Source of the DNA: Actinophytocola sp.
GTDB lineage: Bacteria > Actinomycetota > Actinomycetes > Mycobacteriales > Pseudonocardiaceae
Direction: 5' to 3'
DNA: 58,312 nt
Assembly (NCBI GenBank): GCA_009377475.1
Contig: WHTY01000019.1
Location: 1 to 58,312, forward strand
In this document: positions 24,447-32,761 of the stretch, piece by piece
How the letters are laid out: every line of letters starts with the position of its first letter
Numbering within the stretch: position 1 is the stretch's first letter
Notes under the pieces: generated by a model
What the model was told of the DNA's origin: nothing
Database searches by the model: none
What the model saw: the letters and a program-made list of their open reading frames with translations, nothing else
Translations under genes and position numbers: made by a program

Positions 24447-25816
24447 CCGTCAACGCAGGAAACCGCAGCGCCGATGAGATCGGCAGGACACCGCAGGGCC
24501 CCCGGCCGCTGCCCGAGCTCGGTGAGCAGCGCAAGGTCGCCGACCTCGCCGTCGCCGACACCGAGCTGAGCAACGGACTGCGGGTGCTCGCGGTGCGCAA
24601 GGCGTCCGTGCCGACGGTCGAGCTGCGCATGCGCATCCCGTTCGGCGGCACCGACCCGATGCACAGCGCGCGTGCCGAGGTGCTGGCCGAGACGTTGCTG
24701 ACCGGCACAGCCACCCGCGATCGCGTCGCCATCGACACCGAACTGGCGTTGATCGGCGGCGAGCTGGGCACTGCCGTCGACCCGGAACGGCTCGTCGTCT
24801 CGGGCAGCGCGCTGTCCAGCGGGCTGCCGACGCTGCTCGACGTTCTCGCGGACGCCCTGACCGGCGCGACTTACGCCGACGCCGAGGTCGCCCGCGAGCG
24901 AGACCGCCTCGTGGAGCGGCTGGCCGTCGCGCGCACCCAGCCGGGCGTGATCGCGCGGGAGGCGTTGCAGCGCAGGCGCTACGGCGACCACCCAGCCACC
25001 CGCGAGGTGCCGCAGGCCGAGGACGTCGCCCAGGTCACGCCGGAGGACGTCCGCGCGCTGCACCAGGCGTCGGTGCTGCCGCGCGGGTCGGTGCTGGTGC
25101 TGGTGGGCGACATCGACCCGGACGCCGTGGTCGGGCAGGTCGAAGGCGCGCTGCGCGGCTGGTCCGCCGGGGCGTCCGCGACGCCGCTGGCCGAGGTGCC
25201 CGACATCACCGGCGGCGATCTGCACCTGATCGCGCGCCCCGGCTCGGTGCAGTCGCAGCTGCGGCTGTCGGCGCAGGCCATCGGCCGCACGGACCCGCGC
25301 TACGCCGCGTTGCAGCTGGCCAACCTCGCGTTCGGTGGCTACTTCTCGTCCCGGCTGGTGGAGAACATCCGCGAGGACAAGGGCTACACGTACGGGGCCC
25401 AGTCCAGTTTCGACTTCACCGGCCAGGCCGCGACGCTGATCGTCTCGGCCGACACCGCGAGCGAGGTCACCGCGGCAGCGCTGCTGGAGACCCGCTACGA
25501 GCTGGGGCGGCTCGGCCTCGTATCGCCCACCGACGCCGAGCTGGAGTCGGTGCGGCAGTACGCCATCGGCTCGCTGCTGATCTCGACGTCCTCGCAGGGT
25601 GGGCTCGCCAGCCAGCTCGCCGCGCTCGCCAACGCCGGGCTGGACGCCGACTGGCTTGCCAAGCACCCCGACCGACTCGCCGATGTCACCGCGGACCAGG
25701 TCGCGGACGCCGCGCTGGAGTTCTTCGCGCCGACGAAGTTCACCGGCGTGGTCGTAGGCGATCCCGACGTCGTCGGCACCGGTCTAGCGGCGCTCGGTGG
25801 TGTCGTCGCGCCGTGA
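24443..25816 (+). CDS. M16 family peptidase-like, non-catalytic subunit
   Basis: A 457-residue M16 homologue. In place of the HxxEH site it has AEVLAETLL, so it cannot bind the catalytic zinc. It keeps the arginine/tyrosine substrate-binding pair in SRLVENIREDKGYTYGAQ (about 303-320), as in the second subunit of bacterial heterodimeric M16B peptidases. It overlaps the catalytic gene upstream (GTGA) and nudC downstream (GTGA), forming a coupled three-gene unit. NudC in this unit matches its position near AdnAB in mycobacteria, whereas the M16 pair looks like an insertion into that block. Confidence 0.92.
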   Translation: MTVNAGNRSADEIGRTPQGPRPLPELGEQRKVADLAVADTELSNGLRVLAVRKASVPTVELRMRIPFGGTDPMHSARAEVLAETLLTGTATRDRVAIDTELALIGGELGTAVDPERLVVSGSALSSGLPTLLDVLADALTGATYADAEVARERDRLVERLAVARTQPGVIAREALQRRRYGDHPATREVPQAEDVAQVTPEDVRALHQASVLPRGSVLVLVGDIDPDAVVGQVEGALRGWSAGASATPLAEVPDITGGDLHLIARPGSVQSQLRLSAQAIGRTDPRYAALQLANLAFGGYFSSRLVENIREDKGYTYGAQSSFDFTGQAATLIVSADTASEVTAAALLETRYELGRLGLVSPTDAELESVRQYAIGSLLISTSSQGGLASQLAALANAGLDADWLAKHPDRLADVTADQVADAALEFFAPTKFTGVVVGDPDVVGTGLAALGGVVAP

Positions 25817-26814
25817 CGGAGCCGTTCCAGCTCGGCAGCGTCCCCGCGCTGTCGAGGTCCGGCGTCGACCGCGCGGAGGACCTGCGCACTGACACGGAAC
25901 GGCTGCGGGCCCGGTGGCCGAAGGCGCACGTCGTCGTGCTGGACGTCCGGGGGCGCACGCCGGTCCCGTACGACGGCGAGCGGACGTCACCGTCGCTCGC
26001 GGTGCGGGATGCGGCGACGTTCGGTGAGGAACCACCCGCTGGCGCGGTGTTCCTCGGTAGCACCGACGACGGCGACTACTGGGCGGTCCTGGACGTCGAC
26101 GTCGCCGAGGGCGAGACACTCCGGCTGCCTGGCAGGTTCGGCGCGGTGGTGGAGGCGATCGTCTCCGGCGGCGAGATGTGGGTCGGGCTGCGGGAGCACG
26201 GCGACCGGATCGACGAGGCGGGCGCCGGCCTGTTCACCACGGCGCTCGCGCTGCGCAACTGGCACCGTCGCGCGCGGTTCTGCGCCAAGTGCGGCGGCGA
26301 GACGCGCATCGCGCAGTACGGCTGGGTGTCGCGGTGTTCGTCCTGCCACCGGGAGGAGTACCCGCGCACCGATCCCGCCGTGATCTGCCTTGTCCATGAC
26401 GACGTCGGCGTCAACGGCGAGCACGTGCTACTGGCGCGCGGGGCGAGTTGGCCGGAGGGCGCGCGGTCGGTGCTCGCCGGGTTCGTCGAGGCGGGGGAGT
26501 CGCTAGAGGCGTGCGTGCGGCGGGAGATCTTCGAGGAGGTCGGTGTCGACGTCGATGCTGTGCGGTACCTCGGGAGTCAGCCGTGGCCGTTCCCGCGCTC
26601 GATCATGCTCGGGTTCGCGGCGCGGGCCAGCCGCGACCAGCCGCTGCGACATGCCGATGGGGAGATCGCGGAGGCGCACTGGTACTCCCGGGAGGAGATC
26701 AACGTCGCGTTCGCGCGCGGCGAACAGCGGGGCGAGCCGGGTGCGCTGCGGCTCCCGGGCAACTCGTCGATCGCCCGGGTGATGCTGCTGGCGTGGGCGC
26801 GGGCGAGTCCCTAG
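25813..26814 (+). CDS. nudC: NAD+ diphosphatase (NudC), Nudix hydrolase
   Basis: A 333-residue protein with the NudC layout. It has an N-terminal domain, a four-cysteine zinc ribbon (CAKCG near 157-161 and CSSCH about 15 residues later), a perfect Nudix box GFVEAGESLEACVRREIFEE continuing VGV (about 223-245), and the NADH-specific SQPWPFPRS motif just after it. It hydrolyses NAD(H) to NMN and AMP and, in other bacteria, removes NAD caps from RNA. The GTG at 25813 overlaps the upstream M16 gene. It converges on the SURF1 gene with only one base between stops. Confidence 0.95.
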   Translation: MTEPFQLGSVPALSRSGVDRAEDLRTDTERLRARWPKAHVVVLDVRGRTPVPYDGERTSPSLAVRDAATFGEEPPAGAVFLGSTDDGDYWAVLDVDVAEGETLRLPGRFGAVVEAIVSGGEMWVGLREHGDRIDEAGAGLFTTALALRNWHRRARFCAKCGGETRIAQYGWVSRCSSCHREEYPRTDPAVICLVHDDVGVNGEHVLLARGASWPEGARSVLAGFVEAGESLEACVRREIFEEVGVDVDAVRYLGSQPWPFPRSIMLGFAARASRDQPLRHADGEIAEAHWYSREEINVAFARGEQRGEPGALRLPGNSSIARVMLLAWARASP

Positions 26815-26815
26815 C

Positions 26816-27694
26816 TCAGTCGCGCTCGCGTCCCGGCACGGGCAGCGGCCGCTCGGCGGCCTCGTCCTCGGCGAGCTGTTCCGCCACCGACTTGCGGCGG
26901 GGCTTCTTCGCGCGCGGCTCGGCAGCGTCGCTCGGGCGCTGAGTCCTGTCCCGCAACGCTCCGCCCGGCTTCGACTCCCGCACCGTGAAGTACAGCCAGC
27001 CCGCGAGCGCCATGATGCCGAACGCGATCCACTGGAAGCTGTACGAGAGGAACGGTCCCGAGTCCACGCGTGGCAGCGGCACCGGGTTCAGCACACCAGG
27101 CTGGTCGGGGGTGAGCAGGAAGTAGCCGGACCGCAGGTCCAGCCCGGTCTCGTCGGCCACGACGGACGAGTCGATCGCGTAGACCTGCGGGGCGCCTGCG
27201 CCGTTCGGGGTGAACGCCGAACGGCCCTGCGGGTCACTCTCGTCGGCGCGCACCCGCGCGACCACCGTGACCTCGCCGTCCGGGGGCGGTGCGTAGTCCG
27301 GCACGCCGACCTGGTCGTCCGGCTGGATGTAGCCGCGGTCGACCAGCACGGTGTCGCCGGACGTCGTGCGCAACGGCGTCAGGACCTCGTACGCCGGTTC
27401 GCCGTTGACGCTGCGCAGCCGGGCGACGAGCTCGGCGTCCGGCAGGTAGGTTCCGGTCACTTCGACCCGTGCCCACTCGGTGTCCGACGAGGGCGCCTCG
27501 CCGTCCGGCAGCACCTGCTCGACGGGGCGTGGCGGCTGCGACAGCGACCGCTCGATGGCCTCGTTGCGGGCGTCTCGCTCGGTGTGGCGGCCCCACTGCC
27601 ATGGCGAGAGCAGCAGGAAGCACGCGATGGCGAACAGGAACACCACCAGCGTCAACGCGACCCAGTTCGGGCGCAGCAGGAACTTCAACCGCAC
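26816..27694 (-). CDS. SURF1 family cytochrome oxidase assembly protein
   Basis: A 292-residue protein with the two-helix SURF1 topology: helix about 11-32 at the N-terminus and helix about 217-238 (FQWIAFGIMALAGWLYF), separated by an extracytoplasmic domain. Conserved segments include SPWQWGRHTERDARNEAI, VTGTYLPDAELVARLR, VLVDRGYIQPD and GPFLSYSFQWIAFG. SURF1 assists heme a insertion into aa3-type cytochrome c oxidase. The C-terminal tail of about 50 residues is long, basic and acidic by turns, as usual in actinobacteria. It matches the position of M. tuberculosis Rv2235 beside ptpA. Confidence 0.9.
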   Translation of the reverse strand: MRLKFLLRPNWVALTLVVFLFAIACFLLLSPWQWGRHTERDARNEAIERSLSQPPRPVEQVLPDGEAPSSDTEWARVEVTGTYLPDAELVARLRSVNGEPAYEVLTPLRTTSGDTVLVDRGYIQPDDQVGVPDYAPPPDGEVTVVARVRADESDPQGRSAFTPNGAGAPQVYAIDSSVVADETGLDLRSGYFLLTPDQPGVLNPVPLPRVDSGPFLSYSFQWIAFGIMALAGWLYFTVRESKPGGALRDRTQRPSDAAEPRAKKPRRKSVAEQLAEDEAAERPLPVPGRERD

Positions 27695-27742
27695 GCCTTC
27701 AACGGTAAGTCACCCGAGCGGCGCGGCGTGCGACAGCGCCCG

Positions 27743-28591
27743 CTAAGCCAGCGCGAGCGCGGACCGCGCCGCCGCGACGGCCTGCCGCGCGTACCCGCCG
27801 CCGAACAACACCGTGTGCACTAGCAGCGCAAACAGCTGGTGCAGCCCGGTGCGCTCCCGCCAGTCGTCTGCGAGGCACGCGCCAGCGTCGGCGGCGGACT
27901 CGGCGTAGGCGTCGAGGATCACATCGAGCAGCGGCGCCCCGAACAGTCGCATCATCGCGAGGTCGGTCTCCCGGTGCCCGCCGTGCGCGGCAGGGTCGAT
28001 CAACCACAGCCCGTCGGATGCCCAGTGCAGGTTGCCGCTCCAGGCGTCGCCGTGCAGCCGCGCGGGTGGCTCGGGCGGTCCCGCCAGGTCGTCGATGTGT
28101 TCACACACCTGGCTGATGACGCCCGCCTCCCGCGCGTCGAGCAGGCCCTGGTCCACGGCGTCACGCAGGTACGGCTCGATGCGGTGGGCGGCGTAGAACG
28201 TCGCCCAGTCGGATTCCTCGGTGTTGTGCATGGGCGCGAGGCCGATCCACGCATCGCGCGGTCCGTCCGGTGGGGGAGCGCCGAACGCGGGCGCGCCGCG
28301 CAGGTGCAGCGCCGCGAGGCCACGCCCGAATGCCTGGGCCGCTTCCGGTGTCGGCTGCGCGGATGGCACGTACTGCATCAGCAGCCAGTCCTCGTCGTGC
28401 GCGTAGACGTCGGGGACACCGACGTCGCCGGTCGCCAGCCAGCGCAAGCCAGCCGCCTCCGCCGCGTTCGCGCCGGGACCGGCGCCACGCTTGGCCATCA
28501 CCTGCCTGCCGTCGTCCAGCGTGACGACGTTGCTGCTGGCCGACGTCGGCTCGGCACCGAGCAGGTGCCGCACGGCATCCCGCGCGCCCAT
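27743..28591 (-). CDS. Fructosamine kinase-like phosphotransferase
   Basis: A 282-residue APH-fold kinase of the fructosamine-3-kinase family. Visible motifs are LLMQYVPSAQP (hinge), LGRGL-type FGRGLAALHL, the catalytic RLHGDAWSGNLHW, and LIDPAAHGGHRETDLAMM (metal-binding Asp). It probably phosphorylates sugar adducts on amines, a protein or metabolite deglycation step. The ATG at 28591 gives a TGATG overlap with the ptpA stop; a GTG at 28594 is equally possible. It is the last gene of the leftward pair with ptpA. Confidence 0.87.
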   Translation of the reverse strand: MGARDAVRHLLGAEPTSASSNVVTLDDGRQVMAKRGAGPGANAAEAAGLRWLATGDVGVPDVYAHDEDWLLMQYVPSAQPTPEAAQAFGRGLAALHLRGAPAFGAPPPDGPRDAWIGLAPMHNTEESDWATFYAAHRIEPYLRDAVDQGLLDAREAGVISQVCEHIDDLAGPPEPPARLHGDAWSGNLHWASDGLWLIDPAAHGGHRETDLAMMRLFGAPLLDVILDAYAESAADAGACLADDWRERTGLHQLFALLVHTVLFGGGYARQAVAAARSALALA

Positions 28592-29055
28592 CACAGCCGT
28601 TCGCGTACCCAGTCGACGAGCCGGGGCGTCGCGGCCTCGATCATGGCGAGCACTTCGTTGAAGCCACCGTCCGCGCCGTAGTACGGGTCGGGGACCTCGG
28701 CGTCGAGCGGGGCGTCCGGGTCGAACGACCGCAGCAGCCGCGCCCGCTCCGGCGGCACGCCGAGCCCAATAAGGACGTCGAGGTGGCCCGCGTCGGCCGC
28801 GAGCAGCAGGTCGGCGTTCAGGTGCTCGTCGTTGATGCGGTTCGCGACGTGCTCGACGTCGTAGTCGTTCGTGCGCAACACCTCGGCCGCGCGCGGGTCG
28901 CAGGGCTCACCGATGTGCCAACTGCCCGTTCCCGCGCTGGTGACCTTGACCTTGTCGGCGATACCCGCGTCCTCGCCGTAGCTGCGGAACACTGCTGCCG
29001 CGATCGGCGAGCGGCAGATATTGCCGGTACAGATGAACGAGACATGCACGCGCAC
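28591..29055 (-). CDS. ptpA: Low molecular weight protein-tyrosine phosphatase
   Basis: A 154-residue LMW-PTP. The P-loop CTGNICRS has the nucleophile Cys9 and Arg15 (C-x5-R), and the general acid is in DPYYG (about 123-127). It follows the gene order of M. tuberculosis PtpA (Rv2234), a secreted virulence phosphatase there, although this protein, like PtpA, lacks a signal peptide. Its tyrosine kinase partner PtkA (Rv2232) is not in the window. The start at 29055 is supported by the conserved MRVHVSFICTGN opening. It diverges from the nif3-like gene over 58 bases. Confidence 0.93.
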   Translation of the reverse strand: MRVHVSFICTGNICRSPIAAAVFRSYGEDAGIADKVKVTSAGTGSWHIGEPCDPRAAEVLRTNDYDVEHVANRINDEHLNADLLLAADAGHLDVLIGLGVPPERARLLRSFDPDAPLDAEVPDPYYGADGGFNEVLAMIEAATPRLVDWVRERL

Positions 29056-29113
29056 TAGCCTACTGGGCCGATAGATACCAATCTGGCAGCCGCGTTATGC
29101 GAGGATCACCGCC

Positions 29114-29953
29114 ATGTCACCCGCTACTGTTGGCGACGTCATCGCGGCACTCGACGCGGCCTACCCGCGTTCGCTTGCCGAGTCCTGGGACGCCGTTGGC
29201 CTGGTGTGCGGCGATCCCGCCGAACCGGTCGAGCGCGCGCTCGTGTGCGTCGACGTCGTGGACGAGACGGTCACCGAGACGCTTGAGCTGGGCGCGCAAC
29301 TGATCGTGGCACACCATCCGTTGCTGCTGCGCGGCGTGCACGGCGTGCCAGCCGACTCCACCAAGGGCAGCGTGGTGCATCGCCTGATCCGTTCCGGTGT
29401 CGCGCTGTTTTGCGCGCACACCAACGCTGACTCCGCGAACCCCGGCGTGTCCGACGCGCTCGCCGCCGCCATCGGGCTGACGGTGGAGCGCCCGCTCGCG
29501 CGGCACGCGGACAATCCCGAGACCGGCATCGGACGTATCGGCGTGCTCTCCGAGCCTGAGCCGTTCGCAGCGTTCGTCGACCGGGTGAGCGCGGCTCTGC
29601 CCGCCACGGTGCCGGGCGTTTCCGGTGCGGGCGACCCGGACCGGCTGATCAGGCGGGTCGCGGTGTCGGGTGGGGCTGGCGACAGCTACCTGTCCGCCGC
29701 CGTAGCCGCCGGAGTGGACGCCTACGTCACCGCCGACTTGCGGCACCATCCCGCCAGCGAGCACCTGGCAGCGGGTGCCAACAACCCCGCCCTTGTGGGT
29801 GTCACTCATTGGGCTAGTGAGTGGCCGTGGTGCCAGCAGGCGGCCGACGTCATCGGCGACGTCGACGCGGGTACGGTCGAAGTCCACGTCTCCCACCGAC
29901 GCACCGACCCGTGGAACGTCCCCGCCCGCACACACGAAGGAAGTCCCCAGTGA
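29114..29953 (+). CDS. Nif3/YbgI family dinuclear metal-binding protein
   Basis: A 279-residue NIF3-like protein. Metal ligands appear in IVAHHPLLLRG, HTNADSANPGVSD and the C-terminal VTHWASEWPW (H-x3-E). The family forms a hexameric toroid with two metals per subunit; some members act as GTP cyclohydrolase I type 2-like hydrolases, but no general role is established. It overlaps the following zinc-ribbon gene by four bases (GTGA), as in the M. tuberculosis Rv2230c-Rv2229c pair. Confidence 0.92.
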   Translation: MSPATVGDVIAALDAAYPRSLAESWDAVGLVCGDPAEPVERALVCVDVVDETVTETLELGAQLIVAHHPLLLRGVHGVPADSTKGSVVHRLIRSGVALFCAHTNADSANPGVSDALAAAIGLTVERPLARHADNPETGIGRIGVLSEPEPFAAFVDRVSAALPATVPGVSGAGDPDRLIRRVAVSGGAGDSYLSAAVAAGVDAYVTADLRHHPASEHLAAGANNPALVGVTHWASEWPWCQQAADVIGDVDAGTVEVHVSHRRTDPWNVPARTHEGSPQ

Positions 29954-30687
29954 AGGTCGACCCCGAGGTACAACGGCAACTGCTCGAACTGGCCGACGTC
30001 GATGCGGAGCTTGGTCGCATCGAGCACCGGCGCAAGAAGCTGCCGGAGCTGGCGGAGATCGCGACCATCGAGAAGGAGCTGCGCGCGAGCAGGGACGCGC
30101 TCGTGGCGGTCCAGACGTCGGCGTCCGATCTCGACCGCGAGGTCACCCGGCAGGAGAAGGAGATCGAGTCGGTCCGGGCGCGTGAGGACAAGGACCGCTC
30201 GCTGATGGCGTCCGGGTCGGTGTCGGCGAAGCAGCTCACCGATCTCGAGCACGAGTTGGAGACGCTGCAGCGGCGGCAGAGTGCCCTCGAGGATGACCTG
30301 CTTGAGCTGATGGAGCGCAGGGAGGCCGTCGGGATCGACGAACAGCGGACGGCGGCGGAGGTGGCGGAGTCCGAGCGCAAGCTCGCCGACGCGCAGCGAC
30401 GTCGCGACGAGACGTTGGCCGAACTCGACGCTCAGCAGGCGCGCAAGGACGAGGAGCGGACGAGGTTGGTCGCGCCGCTGCCAGCCGACCTGCTTGCCCA
30501 ATACGAGAGGGTGCGCGCGGCACGGGGCAGGGGTGCGGGGCTGCTGCGGGCGCGCCGCTGCGGCACCTGCCAACTGGAGCTGGACAGCACCGCGTTCTCG
30601 GAGATCAAGGGTGCCGCCCCGGACGCCGTCATAACGTGCGAGAACTGCGGCGCGATTCTGGTGCGGACGGCGGAGTCCGGTCTGTGA
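29950..30687 (+). CDS. Coiled-coil protein with C4 zinc ribbon
   Basis: A 245-residue protein: a long coiled coil (about residues 5-180, rich in Glu, Lys, Arg and Leu) followed by a C-terminal zinc ribbon with CGTC and CENC pairs. It resembles Rv2229c and chlamydial CT398, proposed DNA- or RNA-associated scaffold proteins. The frame is open upstream, but the GTG at 29950 matches the conserved start (VKVDPEVQRQLLELADVD) and overlaps the nif3 stop. It is itself overlapped by the RNase H gene (GTGA), so the three are translated as one unit. Confidence 0.9.
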   Translation: MKVDPEVQRQLLELADVDAELGRIEHRRKKLPELAEIATIEKELRASRDALVAVQTSASDLDREVTRQEKEIESVRAREDKDRSLMASGSVSAKQLTDLEHELETLQRRQSALEDDLLELMERREAVGIDEQRTAAEVAESERKLADAQRRRDETLAELDAQQARKDEERTRLVAPLPADLLAQYERVRAARGRGAGLLRARRCGTCQLELDSTAFSEIKGAAPDAVITCENCGAILVRTAESGL

Positions 30688-31862
30688 GCGCGGTGGGTCC
30701 CCGGGTCATCGTCGAGGCGGACGGCGGGTCGCGAGGCAACCCCGGGCCTGCCGGGTACGGCGCGCTGGTCAAGGACGCCGACACCGGCGAGCTGCTGGCC
30801 GAGCGCAAGGGTGGCCTCGGCATCGCGACCAACAACGTCGCGGAGTACACCGGCCTGGTCGAAGGCCTGCGCGCCGCCATCGAGTTGGATGCGTCGTCCG
30901 CCGACGTGCGGCTGGACTCGAAGCTCGTCGTCGAGCAGATGAGCGGCCGGTGGAAGATCAAGAACGCCGCGTTGCAGCCGTTGGCGCGCCAGGCGCGTGA
31001 CCTCGCGCTGCAACTCGACCGGGTGAGCTACACCTGGATCCCTCGCGCGCAGAACTCCCACGCCGACCGGCTCGCCAACGAGGCGATGGACGCCGACGGC
31101 GAGGAGGCCGACGGCGAGGAGGCCGAGGCTCCCGAACCGGCCGCTCAGGACACCAGCGGCCCGACGTCCGGCACCAGCCAGGCGGATCGGGGCGTGCCCG
31201 CGTCGTGGACCGGCGCGCAGGGTGCGCCGACCCGACTGCTGCTCGTGCGGCACGGCCAGACCCCGATGTCGATCGACCGGCGGTACTCCGGCCGGGGCGA
31301 CGTCGACCTCACCGATCACGGCCGATGGCAGGCGGCCGCCGTCGCCAAGCGGGTCGCGGCGCTCGTGGGCGCGCGCCAGGACGCGACGGGACCGCTGCCG
31401 GTGGTGGCCTCACCGCTACGCCGAGCCGTGGACACCGCGCGGGAGGTCGCGACGCTGCTGGGCAGCGAGGTGCGCACCCACATCGGGCTCACCGAGACCG
31501 ACTTCGGCGCGTGGGAGGGCCTGACCTTCGCCGAGGCGTCCCGTCGTGACCCCGAGCTGCATCGCGCCTGGATCGCCGACACCTCGGTCGCGCCGCCGGA
31601 CGGGGAGAGCTTCGACGCGGTGCACCAGCGGGTTCGCCGTGCCCGCGACAACATCCTCGCCGAGTACGGCGGCCAGGACGTCGTCGTGGTCTCACACGTC
31701 ACGCCGATCAAGACGTTGCTGCGGATGGGGCTCGCCGCCGGTCCCGAGCTGCTGTTCCGGCTGCACCTCGACCTGGCGTCGCTGTCGATCGTGGAGTTCT
31801 ACCCCGACGGGAACGCGTCGGTTCGCCTGGTGAACGACACCGCGCACCTCGACGTGCCATGA
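30684..31862 (+). CDS. Bifunctional RNase HI / acid phosphatase (histidine phosphatase)
   Basis: A 392-residue fusion like M. tuberculosis Rv2228c. Residues about 7-135 are an RNase HI domain with the four acidic positions in EADGGSRGNPG, NVAEYTGL, RLDSKLV and ADRLANEA. A charged linker follows (DGEEADGEEAEAPE). Residues about 180-390 are a histidine phosphatase with LLVRHGQTP (R188-H189-G190) and VVVSHVTP. It should remove RNA from hybrids; the second domain resembles CobC alpha-ribazole phosphatase. The GTG at 30684 overlaps the upstream stop. Its own stop codon lies inside the left end of a 47-base palindrome. Confidence 0.93.
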   Translation: MSAVGPRVIVEADGGSRGNPGPAGYGALVKDADTGELLAERKGGLGIATNNVAEYTGLVEGLRAAIELDASSADVRLDSKLVVEQMSGRWKIKNAALQPLARQARDLALQLDRVSYTWIPRAQNSHADRLANEAMDADGEEADGEEAEAPEPAAQDTSGPTSGTSQADRGVPASWTGAQGAPTRLLLVRHGQTPMSIDRRYSGRGDVDLTDHGRWQAAAVAKRVAALVGARQDATGPLPVVASPLRRAVDTAREVATLLGSEVRTHIGLTETDFGAWEGLTFAEASRRDPELHRAWIADTSVAPPDGESFDAVHQRVRRARDNILAEYGGQDVVVVSHVTPIKTLLRMGLAAGPELLFRLHLDLASLSIVEFYPDGNASVRLVNDTAHLDVP

Positions 31863-31905
31863 AGGGCTTCTTACTTGCGTCAGACGCAAGTAAGAAGCCC
31901 TTCAT
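31859..31905. repeat. 47-base perfect palindrome, TGAAGGGC family
   Basis: Two perfect 23-bp arms (31859-31881 and 31883-31905) around a single A. The outer end is ATGAAGGGCTTC and its complement, sharing the TGAAGGGC core of the element at 23042-23110. It begins within the RNase H gene stop codon and lies 55 bases before RNase P RNA. It may serve as a strong bidirectional terminator, but the shared core suggests a mobile or dispersed element. Confidence 0.88.
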
Positions 31906-31947
31906 CGCACCGCCGGTGGTGCCATCCGCCGCGCCACACCCGCCGGG

Positions 31948-31953
31948 TACCCT
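31948..31953 (+). promoter_or_regulatory. -10-like element of rnpB
   Basis: TACCCT lies exactly seven bases before the deduced 5' end of RNase P RNA, the expected spacing of a sigma-70-type -10 box. No clear -35 is seen. Confidence 0.4.
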
Positions 31954-31960
31954 GAGTAGT

Positions 31961-32355
31961 CGCGGATGAGTTGGCGGGCGGCCGCGAGCGGTGCTTCGGC
32001 ATCGTTCGAGGAAAGTCCGGACTCCACAGGGCAGGGTGGTTGCTAACGGCAACCCGGGGCGACCCGCGGGACAGTGCCACAGAAAACAGACCGCCGCGGC
32101 GACGCGGTAAGGGTGAAACGGTGGTGTAAGAGACCACCAGCACCCCGGGCGACCGGGGTGGCTCGGTAAACCCCACCCGGAGCAAGGCCAAGAGGGCGCG
32201 TCATGCGCCTGCGCGAGCGAGAGGGCTGCCCGTCCTGCTCGCGGGTAGGCTGCAGGAGCCCGTCGGCAACGGCGGGCCTAGATGGATGGTCGCCGCCCGG
32301 CAGGCCGCAAGGCGTGTCGGGCACAGAATCCGGCTTACACGCCAACTCGTCCGCG
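31961..32355 (+). ncRNA. rnpB: RNase P RNA, bacterial class A
   Basis: The catalytic RNA of RNase P, which matures tRNA 5' ends. The ends were set by helix P1: CGCGGATGAGTTGGC (31961-31975) pairs with GCCAACTCGTCCGCG (32341-32355) with a single wobble. Hallmark conserved stretches are visible: GAGGAAAGTCCGGACTCC near the 5' side (from about 32008), ACAGAAAACAGACCGCC, GGTAAGGGTGAAACGGTG and, near the 3' end, the CAGAATCCGGCTTAC element. The length of about 395 bases is normal for actinobacteria. Reading frames crossing this stretch are not genes. Confidence 0.97.
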
Positions 32356-32761
32356 TCCACCGGTCGCTACGCCGGAGAGCTGTAACATTAAGTGAACTCT
32401 CGGTGACATCTTGTGTTCCAACGCAGGCGTGTCCTGGGCTCCGAGCCGCGCCATTGCTGTCGCGGTTGAGCACCGTGACGCGCTTCTTACCGCAAGTAAA
32501 CAGTGCGAGTGGTCCACTCGTAGGGATAGATGCTGCTCCGTTCCGGTGGTTTCGCAGGGCGGTGCTCGGCGGTGACGCGGATACCCGCATGATGGGTTCT
32601 GGCCCCTGTCGGCATGGCGACAGAGTCGGCACGGGGCGTGACGATACTTAACAGAACGGGTTGAGAAGGCTACCTTTAGTGACGGTGCAGATGACCTGGA
32701 CCAACGACGGAGTACGTGCGATGCTCCGTTCGGCAACGCTCCTCGCACTCAGGAGTACACG
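32356..32761. other. 406-base intergenic region before the T4SS-like cluster
   Basis: No gene supported here. It is somewhat A+T-richer near 32384-32420 and contains a 7-bp perfect inverted repeat, CGAGTGG-T-CCACTCG (32506-32520), a possible operator or short hairpin, and a candidate promoter (32648-32676) about 85 bases before the first membrane gene. Leftward frames crossing it run into RNase P RNA and look spurious. Confidence 0.5.
32648..32676 (+). promoter_or_regulatory. Candidate promoter of the T4SS-like cluster
   Basis: TTAACA (32648-32653), 17-base spacer, TACCTT (32671-32676). The -35 matches five of six consensus bases; the -10 is poor. It is the best-placed candidate upstream of the gene at 32762. 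Confidence 0.3.

Noticed and set aside
32201..32632. Leftward open frames in and after RNase P RNA
   Set aside because: They overlap the structured RNA gene and have no conserved protein features or ribosome sites.
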